A stretch of 64,000 bases of DNA from JACCZX01 sp963801035 (GCA_963801035.1 CAWDDF010000005.1:62001-126000); one strand, 5' to 3'; counted from the stretch's first letter, positions 36,022 through 45,513 are shown. Translations and numbers: made by a program. Notes: generated by a model not told the origin, from the sequence alone.

Positions 36022-36111
36022 AGCACTCAGCTAATTCCCCTTCGCGGGTTCGAGGCAATTATATTGGGACGCTTGGGCTGAAACGAAGACGGTACGCACC
36101 CGGCTGGCGCG

Positions 36112-36327
36112 TTACGTTTTACCGATGGCGCCGTGTGCACTCTCGTCGTGTGCACTCTGAGTGGAAGCCGACCTGGCGAGCCGGTAGCTGATCGCACGTT
36201 TGCGAGCAGCCGCAAAGTATTCCTTGTCGCTTATTCGGGGCGTCTTTCGGGCGCGAACCGCACGCAACGCGGGCGTCATAACAGTCAGTACGATGCCCAA
36301 GCCGCCGATGATCAGCGCAGCTTTCAT
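36112..36327 (-). CDS. Small single-helix membrane protein, unknown
   Basis: A 71-residue ORF with an N-terminal helix (AALIIGGLGIVLTVMTPALR) and a basic tail. Its ATG overlaps the stop of the tiny ORF upstream (ATGA), suggesting coupled translation. I know no family. The two copies of TGTGCACTC (36134-36142 and 36148-36156, near its 3' end) make the tail sequence partly repetitive, and the reading frame there may not be conserved. Confidence 0.45.
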   Translation of the reverse strand: MKAALIIGGLGIVLTVMTPALRAVRARKTPRISDKEYFAAARKRAISYRLARSASTQSAHDESAHGAIGKT

Positions 36328-36443
36328 TCGCCCGCGTCGTCGCGATCTCGATACCCGACCTGAGGGCGATTGACCTTGTAAACCGCCCCGGCAATTCCTA
36401 CTGCGACCACACCGGCAAGAAAAAAGAGTATCGAAGGACCCAC
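36324..36443 (-). CDS. Tiny membrane protein (39 aa), unknown
   Basis: A GTG at 36443 with a GGAG ribosome-binding site six bases upstream opens a 39-codon frame. It encodes one helix (ILFFLAGVVAVGIAGAVYKV) and an acidic-basic tail, VGYRDRDDAGE. Its TGA overlaps the ATG of the next small ORF. It is too short for a firm call, but the helix, ribosome-binding site and overlap argue that it is real. Confidence 0.45.
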   Translation of the reverse strand: MGPSILFFLAGVVAVGIAGAVYKVNRPQVGYRDRDDAGE

Positions 36444-36548
36444 GGCTCGCTCCACACTAATTCGAACCGCAAACTCTAAGGTTCACCGTCGATCCTGAAG
36501 GTGTTTGGAGCGCCTGATTTCCTCCGGGATTTGGGCTAATGAAACGCG

Positions 36549-37304
36549 CTACATCTGACGGAACAGATGGGTGTAGCTATCGGAAACCAGCAGGGTTTCA
36601 GCGCGAGTCTTCAGCTTTACCAGCATTCGGCCACGAAAGTCGCGCGCCACGCCGGCGATCGACGTCGCATTGACGAGCGTCGAGCGATGAATCTGCCAGA
36701 ACTGGTTCGGATCGAGCTCGTCGACCAGCTCTTTAAGAGGCTTTCGAATCAGCGCCTCTCCTTCGCCGGTCACTACCCGCGTGTACTTGTTGTCAGCCTG
36801 AAAGTAGCTGATTTCATCAACCGTAATCAGCTTCAGACTTTGTCCGACTGATGCATTGATCCATCGCAGATACTGTTTCGAAGCAGGCTGCGCATTTGCG
36901 CTGATCTTCTCGAGCGCTTCATCGAGCAGTGCTGGAGGCGTTCCGAGTCGCGCCTTGACGCGCGACACCGCGGTGAACAAGCGCGCTGCGGAAACCGGCT
37001 TCAGTACATAGTCCACGGCACCTTGATCAAACGCAGCCACGGCGTGCTGGTCGTAGGCGGTAACGAATACCACATGGCAGCGACCACTCGCCTGGCGGGC
37101 AACCTCGAGGCCGGTCGCGCCCGGCATTTGAATATCGAGAAACAACACGTCGGGCCGATGCTCGTCTAGGAAACGCAACGCCTGTACGCCATCGGCCGCT
37201 TCGCCGACGATCGAGAGCTCCGGCCACAGCTGTTCGAGTTGCTCGACCAGTTGATGGCGCAGCGTCTCTTCGTCCTCGGCGACGATCGCCGTAGGTCGGT
37301 TCAC
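36549..37304 (-). CDS. LytTR-family response regulator
   Basis: A 251-residue transcription regulator: receiver domain (TAIVAEDEETLRHQLVEQLE, phosphoacceptor Asp57 in VLFLDIQMPGATG, VTAYDQ, YVLKPVSAARL) and LytTR DNA-binding domain (SYFQADNKYTRVVTGEGEAL, FWQIHRSTLVNATSIAGVAR). It starts at a GTG that overlaps the stop of the preceding degenerate kinase (GTGA). It is the third gene of a coupled kinase-kinase-regulator operon inserted between trxB and ftsK. Confidence 0.92.
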   Translation of the reverse strand: MNRPTAIVAEDEETLRHQLVEQLEQLWPELSIVGEAADGVQALRFLDEHRPDVLFLDIQMPGATGLEVARQASGRCHVVFVTAYDQHAVAAFDQGAVDYVLKPVSAARLFTAVSRVKARLGTPPALLDEALEKISANAQPASKQYLRWINASVGQSLKLITVDEISYFQADNKYTRVVTGEGEALIRKPLKELVDELDPNQFWQIHRSTLVNATSIAGVARDFRGRMLVKLKTRAETLLVSDSYTHLFRQM

Positions 37305-38431
37305 GACTCCGGGCCGGACGCCGCCGGCACGCGCATCGTCAACTGCACCATGCCGTCGCGCTCCGCGCAATCAAGCGATGCAGCACCACCGTAAAGCCCC
37401 GCGAGGCGTTCGCGTACACGCACGAGTTCAGCGTCGTCAGCGCAGCCGGATGGATCGTCAAAACGCAGCACGGTCACGATTTCGTTTTCGATCCGGCTGA
37501 TGCCCATTCTTATCGACGCGGGCGGTTCGCCTGATGGTTGCCTTACCGCGCGCTGCACGAGCGGCAGAAACAGCATCGGATAGAAGCGGGCGCCGCGGCA
37601 CTCATCGGGAAGCGTGACATACAGTGCGGGGCGACCGCCGTGCAGGGATGTAACGACTGCGAGATAAGCCTGAACCAGATCGATCTCGGCCTCGATCGTC
37701 GAGCCGGCCTCGCGCATGCGGGGCAACGCGACGCGCAGATAAGTGATCAGCCGGTCGAGGTCTTGCGCCGCCCGCGGAGCATCCTTGCGATACAGCTTTT
37801 CTATATCGACCAGCGACTCAAACAGAAATTGCGGCTCGACCTGGGCTTGCATTGCGATCAAACGCGCCTCCAGCACCTCGCGTGCAATGCTTGCCTGCGC
37901 CCGCTGCGCCGCCAGTACTGCGCGCTGCGTCACCGAGCGTTGCCGAACATTCTGAGCCGCTGCGATAAACAAAAACGCGAAAAGCGAAAGGTGCGCTGTA
38001 CTACCAATAAACCGTAGCCAATCCGGCGGCATCGGCTTTGTCTTTTCCATGATTGCGCGCCACACCTCGTCGACGCCCATGGCATTCGCAATCGGCATCG
38101 TGACGGCGGCGGTCAGAGCGGCACTCAATATCGATGCGACAACCAGCTTGCCCCATTGGGTGCGCTCGCTCTGCTGTGCCGCGACCACCAGCCACGCCAC
38201 CAGGGCAAAGCTGTAGATCAGCAGCGATGTAATCGGCTCGAACGCAAAAATTTTCCAGATACCAGGCTTGCTCAGCTTGTCGAACAGGAACGAAAAATCG
38301 AGGACCGATGTCACCAGCGTCGCCAGCAACACCGCTACCAGGTGACCTCGCGTCACACGTATTGCGCGAGATTGCGTGGCTGGCCGTGCTGATGGAAGTG
38401 CCTGGCTGGGAGTGATCGGGACCGCACTCAT
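37301..38431 (-). CDS. Degenerate LytS-type histidine kinase lacking the phosphoacceptor His
   Basis: A 376-residue paralogue of the kinase just upstream. It has a membrane region (HLVAVLLATLVTSVLDFSF and four more hydrophobic stretches) and a His_kinase-like domain, but the expected EPHFLFN reads EPQFLFE: residue 201 is Gln (codon CAA at 37831-37829). The ATP site is lost too: the N-box ENAIKH is replaced by QRAVRQ, and the glycine boxes by DDPSGC and VRVRERLAGLYG. The frame is intact and coupled on both sides (ATGA with the kinase, GTGA with the regulator). So it is probably a maintained non-catalytic partner or sensor, not a pseudogene. Confidence 0.85.
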   Translation of the reverse strand: MSAVPITPSQALPSARPATQSRAIRVTRGHLVAVLLATLVTSVLDFSFLFDKLSKPGIWKIFAFEPITSLLIYSFALVAWLVVAAQQSERTQWGKLVVASILSAALTAAVTMPIANAMGVDEVWRAIMEKTKPMPPDWLRFIGSTAHLSLFAFLFIAAAQNVRQRSVTQRAVLAAQRAQASIAREVLEARLIAMQAQVEPQFLFESLVDIEKLYRKDAPRAAQDLDRLITYLRVALPRMREAGSTIEAEIDLVQAYLAVVTSLHGGRPALYVTLPDECRGARFYPMLFLPLVQRAVRQPSGEPPASIRMGISRIENEIVTVLRFDDPSGCADDAELVRVRERLAGLYGGAASLDCAERDGMVQLTMRVPAASGPES

Positions 38432-39570
38432 GCTGCCGCTCCCTCCCATTCAACAGGCAAACGAATAGATGCCGTCACGCCGCGCGGTGCGCCGGCCGTA
38501 AGCGTCATTTTGGCGCGTGCTCCATAAAGCGCACTCAGCCGCGAACGAGTGTTTGCCAAACCCACACCGACGCCGGTGCTGCCGGAAAAGCCGGCACCGT
38601 TGTCACGAACTTCGACCAGCAAGTCATCGCCTTCTCGACGCGCATTAATGTCGATCCGGCCGCCCTCGGGCAGCGGCGAAAGACCGTGCTTGATTGCATT
38701 CTCCACCAGCGTCGGCAACACCATGGGTGGCACGCGTGCGTTCGCGAGGCTTGGGTCATGATCGATCGAAAAATCCAGCCGTTCACGCATTCGCATCTTC
38801 AAAATGGTCAGGAAGGAGCGTGCCAGCTCGAGCTCGCGTCCCAGCGTCGATCCTGATTCGCGCATCGCCGGCAGCGCCGCGCGCAGATAGTTGATCAGAC
38901 TGGCGAGCATTTCCCGGCCCTGGTCGGGTGCCGTTTCATACAGCCGCTTGACGTTGGCGAGTGTGTTAAACAAGAAATGCGGCTCGATTTGAGCCTGCAG
39001 CGCCGTTAACTGTGCTTCGCACATCTGTGCCTGCAATGCCTGCTGGCGGCATTCGGCATCCGCGAGTCGACAGCGTGCTTCCCTATCCGCTCGGACTGAA
39101 GTAAAAAACCAATATCCCAAAGCCCCAAGCGCTGTCCATAGAGTAAACGTCGAAGCAAAGAAGCCCGGGCTTTCGCTGAGCCGTTCAACGATCGGGAATC
39201 CGGCGACGACAAGCCGAGCCGGCACGCTCAACGAGGCTGCTATCGCCGATGTAAGCACCCCCAGCGCGAGTGCGCGCCGCGGCGAAAGCCCTTTGGCGGC
39301 AGCGAACGCTTCCGTTAGCGCAATCGCAAGCAGCAACAGCAGGCCGCTGATCATCGTCTGCCGCATGGCACGCGCGATATCGAATGCCCACTGTTCCAGC
39401 GGTTCGTAGTGCAACGCGGTGATGTAGCGTCCGAAAATCAACAGCAAACAGAAATAGAACACGATCGCGATCGACTTGAGATTCCACACGCGCGCAAAAG
39501 CGATGCGGGCGACCGATAAGGGCGTGCCGCCGGACTGTTCCTGAGCAGCGGTCGTAAACAGGGGTCTCAT
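38428..39570 (-). CDS. LytS-type sensor histidine kinase (canonical)
   Basis: A 380-residue kinase with several membrane helices (SIAIVFYFCLLLIFGRYITA; TMISGLLLLLAIALTEAFAA; FTLWTALGALGYWFFTSVRA), a coiled linker, the phosphoacceptor motif QIEPHFLFNTLANVKRLYE (His198) and an intact ATPase domain: N-box LPTLVENAIKHGLSPLPEGG, DNGAGF and GVGLANTRSRLSALYG. It should phosphorylate the LytTR regulator two genes downstream. Start uncertain: ATG 39570 is preferred, with in-frame ATGs up to 39627. It is divergent from ftsK. Confidence 0.9.
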   Translation of the reverse strand: MRPLFTTAAQEQSGGTPLSVARIAFARVWNLKSIAIVFYFCLLLIFGRYITALHYEPLEQWAFDIARAMRQTMISGLLLLLAIALTEAFAAAKGLSPRRALALGVLTSAIAASLSVPARLVVAGFPIVERLSESPGFFASTFTLWTALGALGYWFFTSVRADREARCRLADAECRQQALQAQMCEAQLTALQAQIEPHFLFNTLANVKRLYETAPDQGREMLASLINYLRAALPAMRESGSTLGRELELARSFLTILKMRMRERLDFSIDHDPSLANARVPPMVLPTLVENAIKHGLSPLPEGGRIDINARREGDDLLVEVRDNGAGFSGSTGVGVGLANTRSRLSALYGARAKMTLTAGAPRGVTASIRLPVEWEGAAA

Positions 39571-39683
39571 ACCGCGATTTTGCGCGGTGTGGGCGTGCAT
39601 CGCAACGCTTGCCGATGAAGTGCGCACTGCGAGGTGCCAAACCGCGGTGGTGGCGACGAATTTAGCGAATCCCGGAACCTATA

Positions 39684-42050
39684 ATGGCTCGAATGGCGGC
39701 AAGGGCAAAACCGGGCAATAGCGCGCAGCGCGCGGCCGACGGCGTGTGGCTGCGTTCGCGCGATACGCCGGTGGGCTCGGAGGGTGACGATCGCTTTGGA
39801 CGACTGCTGTCGGAAGCCGGATGGATCGTCGGCGCCGTTGTGGCGGTGGCATTGTTTGCGGTGTTCGCGACCTTTAGCACCGACGATCCTGCATTCACCC
39901 ATACCGCCGGCGCGGCCGGTGTGAGCAACATCGGAGGCCGGTTAGGGGCGTGGCTTGCCGATATCGCTCTGCTGCTGTTCGGCATCTCGGCGTATCTGCT
40001 CGTATTCGGCCTTGCAATCACAGTCGTGCGCGGATTTCGCAAATTGCACCGCACGGCCAGCGGAGATCCGTTGAATGACGATCTGCCCGCGTACGCGCAC
40101 GGCATCGGCTTCGTATTGCTGCTGATCGGCGCGGTGGGCCTGGAGACGCTTCGATTTCACACGCTCGGGCTTGCATTGCCCGGCTCACCGGGAGGCGTCG
40201 TCGGCAGCTCGGTCGGGCAGCTGGTGCAGGCCGCGGTTGGATTTACCGGCGCGACGGTGATCATGCTGGTCTCGATCGCGATCGGGCTTTCGCTGTTCCT
40301 GGACTTTTCGTGGCTCGCAGTCGCCGAAAGGTTTGGCGGTTTTCTCGAAGGCTTTTCGCGCCGCGCGCGCCACAAACGCGAGGAGGCGGAGGATCGCGCG
40401 ATCGGTGAAGCCGCGGCCAAAGTGCGCGAAGCGGCGCTCAGTGATGAGCGCGAGCGCATCGATGAGGCGCCGCCGGTCCATATCGAGCGCACGCCCGCGC
40501 ACGTCAAACCCTCCGAGCGTAAGCAGAAGGAAAAGCAGGTACCACTGTTCGCCGAGATGGCCGACGCTCGGTTGCCGCCTCTGGATCTGCTCGACGAGCC
40601 ACCGCCCAATCTGGAAGCGATTTCGACCGAAACGCTCGAGTTCACATCCCGCCTTATCGAAAAGAAGCTGCGGGATTTCAATGTAGATGCGGCTGTGGTG
40701 GCCGCTTACCCCGGCCCGGTTATCACTCGCTACGAAATAGAGCCTGCCGTCGGCGTCAAGGGCAGCCAGATCGTCAATCTTGCGAAAGACCTGGCGCGTG
40801 CGCTATCGCTGGTATCGATCCGTGTCGTGGAGACAATTCCCGGCAAGAACCTGATGGGGCTCGAGCTGCCGAACCCGCGACGGCAGGTCGTGAAGCTGTC
40901 GGAGATCCTTGGCTCGGTGACTTACAACGAGAGCCATTCGCTATTGACGCTGGGACTTGGAAAAGACATATCGGGCAAGCCGGTAGTGCTCGATCTGGCG
41001 CGCATGCCGCACTTGCTGGTCGCAGGAACAACGGGCTCGGGGAAGTCGGTTGGCATCAACGCGATGATCCTGTCGATTCTGTACAAGGCCGATCCGTCGC
41101 AAGTTCGAATGATCCTGATCGACCCCAAGATGTTGGAGCTTTCGGTCTACGAAGGCATCCCGCACCTGCTGGCACCTGTGGTCACCGACATGCGAGACGC
41201 CGGCCATGCGCTGCAATGGTGTGTCGGCGAGATGGACAAGCGCTACCGGTTATTGAGCAAGCTCGGCGTTCGCAGCCTAACAACCTACAACCAGAAAATT
41301 TTGGACGCGCGCGCGAAAGGCGAGTTCATCGCAAATCCATTTTCGCTTACGCCGGCTGAGCCGGAGCCGCTCGACACATTGCCGATGATCGTCGTGGTCA
41401 TCGACGAGCTCGCCGATCTGATGATGGTGTCCAGCAAGAAGGTCGAGGAGTTGATCGCGCGTATTGCTCAGAAGGCTCGGGCGTCGGGCATGCACTTGAT
41501 ACTTGCCACGCAGCGACCGTCGGTCGACGTGATCACCGGGCTGATCAAGGCCAACATTCCTGCGCGCATTTCGTATCAGGTCTCGAGCCGTGTCGATTCG
41601 CGCACGATTCTCGATCAGATGGGCTCGGAGTCGCTGCTGGGGCAGGGCGACATGCTGTATCTGGCGCCCGGAACGGGTTTGCCGACACGCGTGCACGGTG
41701 CGTTCGTCGCCGACGCCGAAGTGCATCGGGTGGTCGACGTATTGAAATCACGCGGGGCGCCGCAGTATGTCGAGGGCTTGCTCGAGGCACCCGACGCCAA
41801 TGGAGAAAACGGAGACGCGGAGGGGGGCACCAAAGGTGTCTTCGCAAACGAGGCTGATCCGTTATACGACCAGGCTGTAGAAATCGTGTTGAAGAATCGT
41901 CGCGCGTCGATCTCGCTGGTCCAGCGACATCTGCGTATCGGGTACAACCGGGCCGCGCGACTGCTGGAAGACATGGAGCGTGCCGGTATGGTGTCTGCAA
42001 TGCAGAGTAACGGTAATCGCGAAATCCTGGTGCCCGCAAGGGAAGGTTAA
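39684..42050 (+). CDS. ftsK: DNA translocase FtsK
   Basis: A 788-residue division protein. Four N-terminal helices (residues about 47-215) anchor it at the septum. A short linker follows, then the motor: alpha/beta domain (AAVVAAYPGPVITRYEIEPA), Walker A LVAGTTGSGKSVGINAM near residue 450, Walker B MIVVVIDELADLMM, and the winged-helix gamma domain (YDQAVEIVLKNRRASISLVQ) that reads KOPS sites. It pumps DNA at the terminus and activates Xer recombination. The linker is short compared with E. coli FtsK, as is usual in this class. Confidence 0.97.
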   Translation: MARMAARAKPGNSAQRAADGVWLRSRDTPVGSEGDDRFGRLLSEAGWIVGAVVAVALFAVFATFSTDDPAFTHTAGAAGVSNIGGRLGAWLADIALLLFGISAYLLVFGLAITVVRGFRKLHRTASGDPLNDDLPAYAHGIGFVLLLIGAVGLETLRFHTLGLALPGSPGGVVGSSVGQLVQAAVGFTGATVIMLVSIAIGLSLFLDFSWLAVAERFGGFLEGFSRRARHKREEAEDRAIGEAAAKVREAALSDERERIDEAPPVHIERTPAHVKPSERKQKEKQVPLFAEMADARLPPLDLLDEPPPNLEAISTETLEFTSRLIEKKLRDFNVDAAVVAAYPGPVITRYEIEPAVGVKGSQIVNLAKDLARALSLVSIRVVETIPGKNLMGLELPNPRRQVVKLSEILGSVTYNESHSLLTLGLGKDISGKPVVLDLARMPHLLVAGTTGSGKSVGINAMILSILYKADPSQVRMILIDPKMLELSVYEGIPHLLAPVVTDMRDAGHALQWCVGEMDKRYRLLSKLGVRSLTTYNQKILDARAKGEFIANPFSLTPAEPEPLDTLPMIVVVIDELADLMMVSSKKVEELIARIAQKARASGMHLILATQRPSVDVITGLIKANIPARISYQVSSRVDSRTILDQMGSESLLGQGDMLYLAPGTGLPTRVHGAFVADAEVHRVVDVLKSRGAPQYVEGLLEAPDANGENGDAEGGTKGVFANEADPLYDQAVEIVLKNRRASISLVQRHLRIGYNRAARLLEDMERAGMVSAMQSNGNREILVPAREG

Positions 42051-42057
42051 GGATCCG

Positions 42058-42693
42058 ATGTTGAACGCTTTGCGTGCGGTGTTGATTCTTTCGATCGTTG
42101 CTGCGACCGACGTACACGCAGCAGCAGTCGATCAGCTGCGAAGTTTTCTGACGCAGACCAATAGTGCGCGAGGAGACTTCGTACAACGAGTTAGTTCGGG
42201 CAAAACGGCGCGCCCGGGTGCCAAGGCGCCGATGGCCTCGAGTGGACAGTTTGTCTTTCAGCGTCCTGGCAAATTTCGGTGGACTTACCAGAAACCGTAC
42301 GAGCAGTTGATCGCCGCCGATGGCCAGCGGCTGGTGTTGTTCGATAAGGATCTGAACCAGGTCACGATCAAGAAGCTGCAGGCGTCGCTGCCGTCGAGTC
42401 CCGCGTCGATCCTGTTTGGCTCGAACGACTTCGAGAAAGAGTTCGAGGTAAGCGACGCCGGCTCGCGCGATGGCCTCGAATGGATTGTTGCCAAGCCGCG
42501 CGCGAAGGACACGACGTTCGAGCGCATCGAGATTGGTTTTCGTGATGGCTTGCCGCAGGCGATGCTTCTTGCAGATGGCTTTGGCCAGACCACGCAGCTG
42601 ACGTTCAGCAATGTTGAACGAAATCCGAAGCTCGACGCCGATGCGTTTCGCTTTACGCCACCGAAGGGCGCCGATGTATTGGAAGACAAGTGA
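42058..42693 (+). CDS. lolA: Outer-membrane lipoprotein carrier LolA
   Basis: A 211-residue periplasmic chaperone that carries lipoproteins from LolCDE to LolB. It has a signal peptide (NALRAVLILSIVAATDVHAA) and the LolA core: SARGDFVQRVSS, SGQFVFQRPGKFRWTYQKPY, VLFDKDLNQVTIKKL, FERIEIGFRDGLPQAMLLAD and the C-terminal TFSNVERNPKLDADAFRFTP. ATG at 42058 lies seven bases after the ftsK stop; the frame upstream of it is inside ftsK. The ftsK-lolA-rarA order is conserved in betaproteobacteria. Confidence 0.95.
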   Translation: MLNALRAVLILSIVAATDVHAAAVDQLRSFLTQTNSARGDFVQRVSSGKTARPGAKAPMASSGQFVFQRPGKFRWTYQKPYEQLIAADGQRLVLFDKDLNQVTIKKLQASLPSSPASILFGSNDFEKEFEVSDAGSRDGLEWIVAKPRAKDTTFERIEIGFRDGLPQAMLLADGFGQTTQLTFSNVERNPKLDADAFRFTPPKGADVLEDK

Positions 42694-42753
42694 TTGCTTT
42701 TGAGTAATTAGCACACGCGCTCGCGCCAGCGCGTCATCTTCCGTCCAAATTCG

Positions 42754-43682
42754 ATGGCTACCAATCTTCTCGCCCTGCTCGACGACATCGCCAGCGTGCT
42801 GGATGACGTCGCCACCCTGACCAAAGTAGCGACTCGGAAAACCGCCGGCGTGCTCGGCGACGACCTGGCGCTGAACGCGCAGCAAGTAAGCGGCGTACAT
42901 GCCGAGCGGGAGCTGCCGGTGGTATGGGCAGTCGCCAAGGGTTCACTGCGCAACAAGGCGATCCTGGTGCCGGCGGCACTCGCCATCAGCGCGTTCGCGC
43001 CTTGGGCCATCATCCCGCTGCTGATCGTCGGTGGCCTGTTTCTTTGCTACGAAGGCGCCGAGAAGCTGGTGCACAAGTTCCTGCACTCCGGGAGCGACGA
43101 ACGCGCATCGCGCAGAGCTCAGCCGCGCGCTGACCGACCCGCAGCGTGGATCTCGTAGCGTTGGAACGGGACAAGATCAAGGGCGCAATCCGTACCGACT
43201 TCATCCTGTCCGCAGAAATTATCGTAATCACGCTGGGCACCGTAGCCGCCGCGTCACTGAGCATTCGGATCGGAGTGCTGGTTGGCATATCGCTACTGAT
43301 GACGGTGGGCGTCTACGGGCTAGTCGCAGGAATCGTCAAACTGGACGATGGCGGGCTTGCGCTGACGCGATCGGCGTCGGCAGCACTGCAGTCCCTCGGT
43401 CGGGCGATACTCGTCACGGCACCGTGGCTGATGAAGGCCTTATCGATCGCCGGCACTGCCGCGATGTTCCTGGTCGGCGGCGGCATTCTCACGCACGGAA
43501 TCCCGGCGCTGCATCACGTCGCGGAGACGGCGTTGCACGGTGTTACGGGCATGACGGCCACGCTGGGCAACTTGCTGTTCGATGGCCTCGCAGGAATCTT
43601 GGCCGGTCTGATCGTCGTCGCGGTGGTGACGGTGTTGAAGAAGTGGCGAACCACGGCCGCACAATCCAGTGCTTCCGGCTGA
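42754..43682 (+). pseudogene. DUF808 (YedI-like) membrane protein, two frameshifts
   Basis: Three frames together rebuild one DUF808 protein of about 308 residues. The start is LLALLDDIASVLDDVATLTK, followed by ERELPVVWAVAKGSLRNKAI and CYEGAEKLVHKFLH. One extra base near 43102 and another near 43144 must be removed to join SGSDERAHRAELSRALTDPQ to VDLVALERDKIKGAIRTDFI. The remainder, LSAEIIVITLGTVAAASLSI to the last helix GILAGLIVVAVVTVLKKW, is intact and could be made separately from a GTG at 43146. The family has no proven function. Confidence 0.82.
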
Positions 43683-43706
43683 ACGGCGAGAGACAGCGTG
43701 CCGCTG

Positions 43707-44138
43707 CTACGACTTTATTGAAATCAGTTCGACTTCAAACTGCAAGGTGGCGTTCGGTGGAATGACGCCGCCTGCGCCTTTTTCGCCGTACGCAAGCGAT
43801 GGCGGACATGTGAGCTTTGCCTTGCCCCCCACTTTCATCCGCTGCACGCCTTCGGTCCAGCACTTGATGACGCGGTTCAGTGGGAACTCAGTCGGCTGGC
43901 CGCGCTTATAGGAGCTGTCGAACTCTTTGCCATCCGGAAACGTTCCCTTGTAATGCACCTGGACGATGTCGGTTGCCTTCGGACTGGCACCTGTGCCTTC
44001 GGTCAGCGATCGATACACCATGCCTGAATCGGTTTTGATCGCTCCTTTTTCTGCCGCTGCCTTGGTAATCACATCGTCTTGCGCCATCGCTGCTCCCATG
44101 CTCGTAGTCAATAAGATCGCCAGTAACCTGTTGCTCAT
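43707..44138 (-). CDS. FKBP-type peptidyl-prolyl isomerase, periplasmic
   Basis: A 143-residue protein with a signal peptide (NRLLAILLTTSMGAAMAQ) and one FKBP domain: VQVHYKGTFPDGKEFDSSYK, FPLNRVIKCWTEGVQRMKVG, CPPSLAYGEKGAGGVIPPNA and LQFEVELISIKS. Active-site aromatic positions are largely conserved. Two cysteines (in KCWTEG and TCPPSLAYG) are in the FKBP core. It converges on the DUF808 gene and diverges from rarA. Confidence 0.93.
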   Translation of the reverse strand: MSNRLLAILLTTSMGAAMAQDDVITKAAAEKGAIKTDSGMVYRSLTEGTGASPKATDIVQVHYKGTFPDGKEFDSSYKRGQPTEFPLNRVIKCWTEGVQRMKVGGKAKLTCPPSLAYGEKGAGGVIPPNATLQFEVELISIKS

Positions 44139-44202
44139 CGTTTCCTCTTAATCGTCCGATTGCAGGGGCGGATGCTAGCCTGTTAAGGACAAGCCTCCAT
44201 CG

Positions 44203-45504
44203 ATGCAAGACCTTTTTACCACCACAGCCGCCGGCGTTCCGCTGGCGGAGCGCATGCGTCCGCGCACGATCGACGACGTGGTCGGACAGCCGGACCTGCT
44301 CGCTCCCGGCAAGCCGCTGCGAGTTGCTTTCGAATCGGGTCGTCCGCATTCAATGATTCTGTGGGGACCGCCAGGAGTCGGCAAGACGACGATCGCGCGT
44401 TTGATGGCCGATGCCTTCGGACTCAACTTCATCGCGATATCCGCAGTGCTGGGAGGCGTCAAAGACATCCGCGATGCGGTGGAGCGCGCGCAAGTCACAC
44501 GCGCCCAATCGGGCAAGTCAACGGTCGTTTTCGTCGATGAGGTGCACCGGTTCAACAAGGCGCAGCAGGACGCGTTTCTGCCGCATGTCGAGTCAGGTTT
44601 GTTCGTGTTCGTCGGCGCGACGACAGAGAACCCTTCGTTCGAAGTGATCGGCGCATTGCTGTCGCGCGCCGCTGTCTATGTGCTGCAGCCACTTTCTCGT
44701 GATGAGCTTGAGACGTTGCTCGACCGAGCATTAAAGTTGGAAAACGACTCGCTGACGATCGACACGCAAGCGCGCGCGATGTTGTTCGATCTTGCCGACG
44801 GCGACGCGCGCCGCCTGCTGAATGCGCTGGAGGTCGTGGGAAACGCGGCGCGAGACAAGAATCTTTCGTCGATCAGCGCCGATTTCCTGCGCGACTCGTT
44901 GCCCGCGACGCTGCGGCGCTTTGACAAGGGCGGCGAGAATTTTTACGACCAGATCTCAGCATTGCACAAATCGGTTCGCGGCTCCGACCCCGACGCGTCG
45001 CTGTACTGGATGGTGCGGATGTTCGACGGCGGCGTCGATCCGCGCTACGTCGCGCGCCGCGCGATAAGAATGGCGGCGGAGGATATCGGGCTGGCCGATC
45101 CGCGCGCGCTCGAAGTCGCTCTTGCTGCCGCGGACACATACGAGCGGCTCGGCTCGCCCGAAGGTGAGCTCGCCCTGGCGCAGGCGATTGTGTATCTTGC
45201 GTGCGCACCGAAGTCCAATGCGGTGTATCGCGCCTATGGCGCTGTCCGCGCGTTCGTCGAGCAGGACGGGTCACGGCCGGTCCCTATGCATCTGCGAAAC
45301 GCGCCGACACGGCTGATGAAGGAGCTTGGCTACGGTGAAGGGTACCGTTACGCACACAATGAAGCTGGTGCAGTCGCTGCGGGTGAGACCTACTTGCCCG
45401 AGGGTGTAGCCGCACAGCAGTGGTATCAGCCGACCGATCGAGGCGCCGAGGCACGCATCGCGCAGAGGCTTGAAGAGCTGCGGCGTCTGAACGCCGCCAA
45501 GTAG
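44203..45504 (+). CDS. rarA: Replication-associated recombination protein A (MgsA)
   Basis: A 433-residue AAA+ ATPase of the clamp-loader group that acts at stalled forks. It has PLAERMRPRTIDDVVGQPDL, Walker A LWGPPGVGKTTIARLMADAF, Walker B TVVFVDEVHRFNKAQQDAFL, sensor 1 GATTENPSFEVIGALLSRA and the C-terminal MgsA tetramerisation domain (GSDPDASLYWMVRMFDGGVD, GYRYAHNEAGAVAAGETYLP). Length is typical. Confidence 0.97.
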   Translation: MQDLFTTTAAGVPLAERMRPRTIDDVVGQPDLLAPGKPLRVAFESGRPHSMILWGPPGVGKTTIARLMADAFGLNFIAISAVLGGVKDIRDAVERAQVTRAQSGKSTVVFVDEVHRFNKAQQDAFLPHVESGLFVFVGATTENPSFEVIGALLSRAAVYVLQPLSRDELETLLDRALKLENDSLTIDTQARAMLFDLADGDARRLLNALEVVGNAARDKNLSSISADFLRDSLPATLRRFDKGGENFYDQISALHKSVRGSDPDASLYWMVRMFDGGVDPRYVARRAIRMAAEDIGLADPRALEVALAAADTYERLGSPEGELALAQAIVYLACAPKSNAVYRAYGAVRAFVEQDGSRPVPMHLRNAPTRLMKELGYGEGYRYAHNEAGAVAAGETYLPEGVAAQQWYQPTDRGAEARIAQRLEELRRLNAAK

Positions 45505-45513
45505 CATTCGGTC

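Noticed and set aside
35152..36081. A 309-residue open frame antisense to trxB
   Set aside because: It is the mirror of a GC-rich conserved gene, contains no domain and has no ribosome-binding site.
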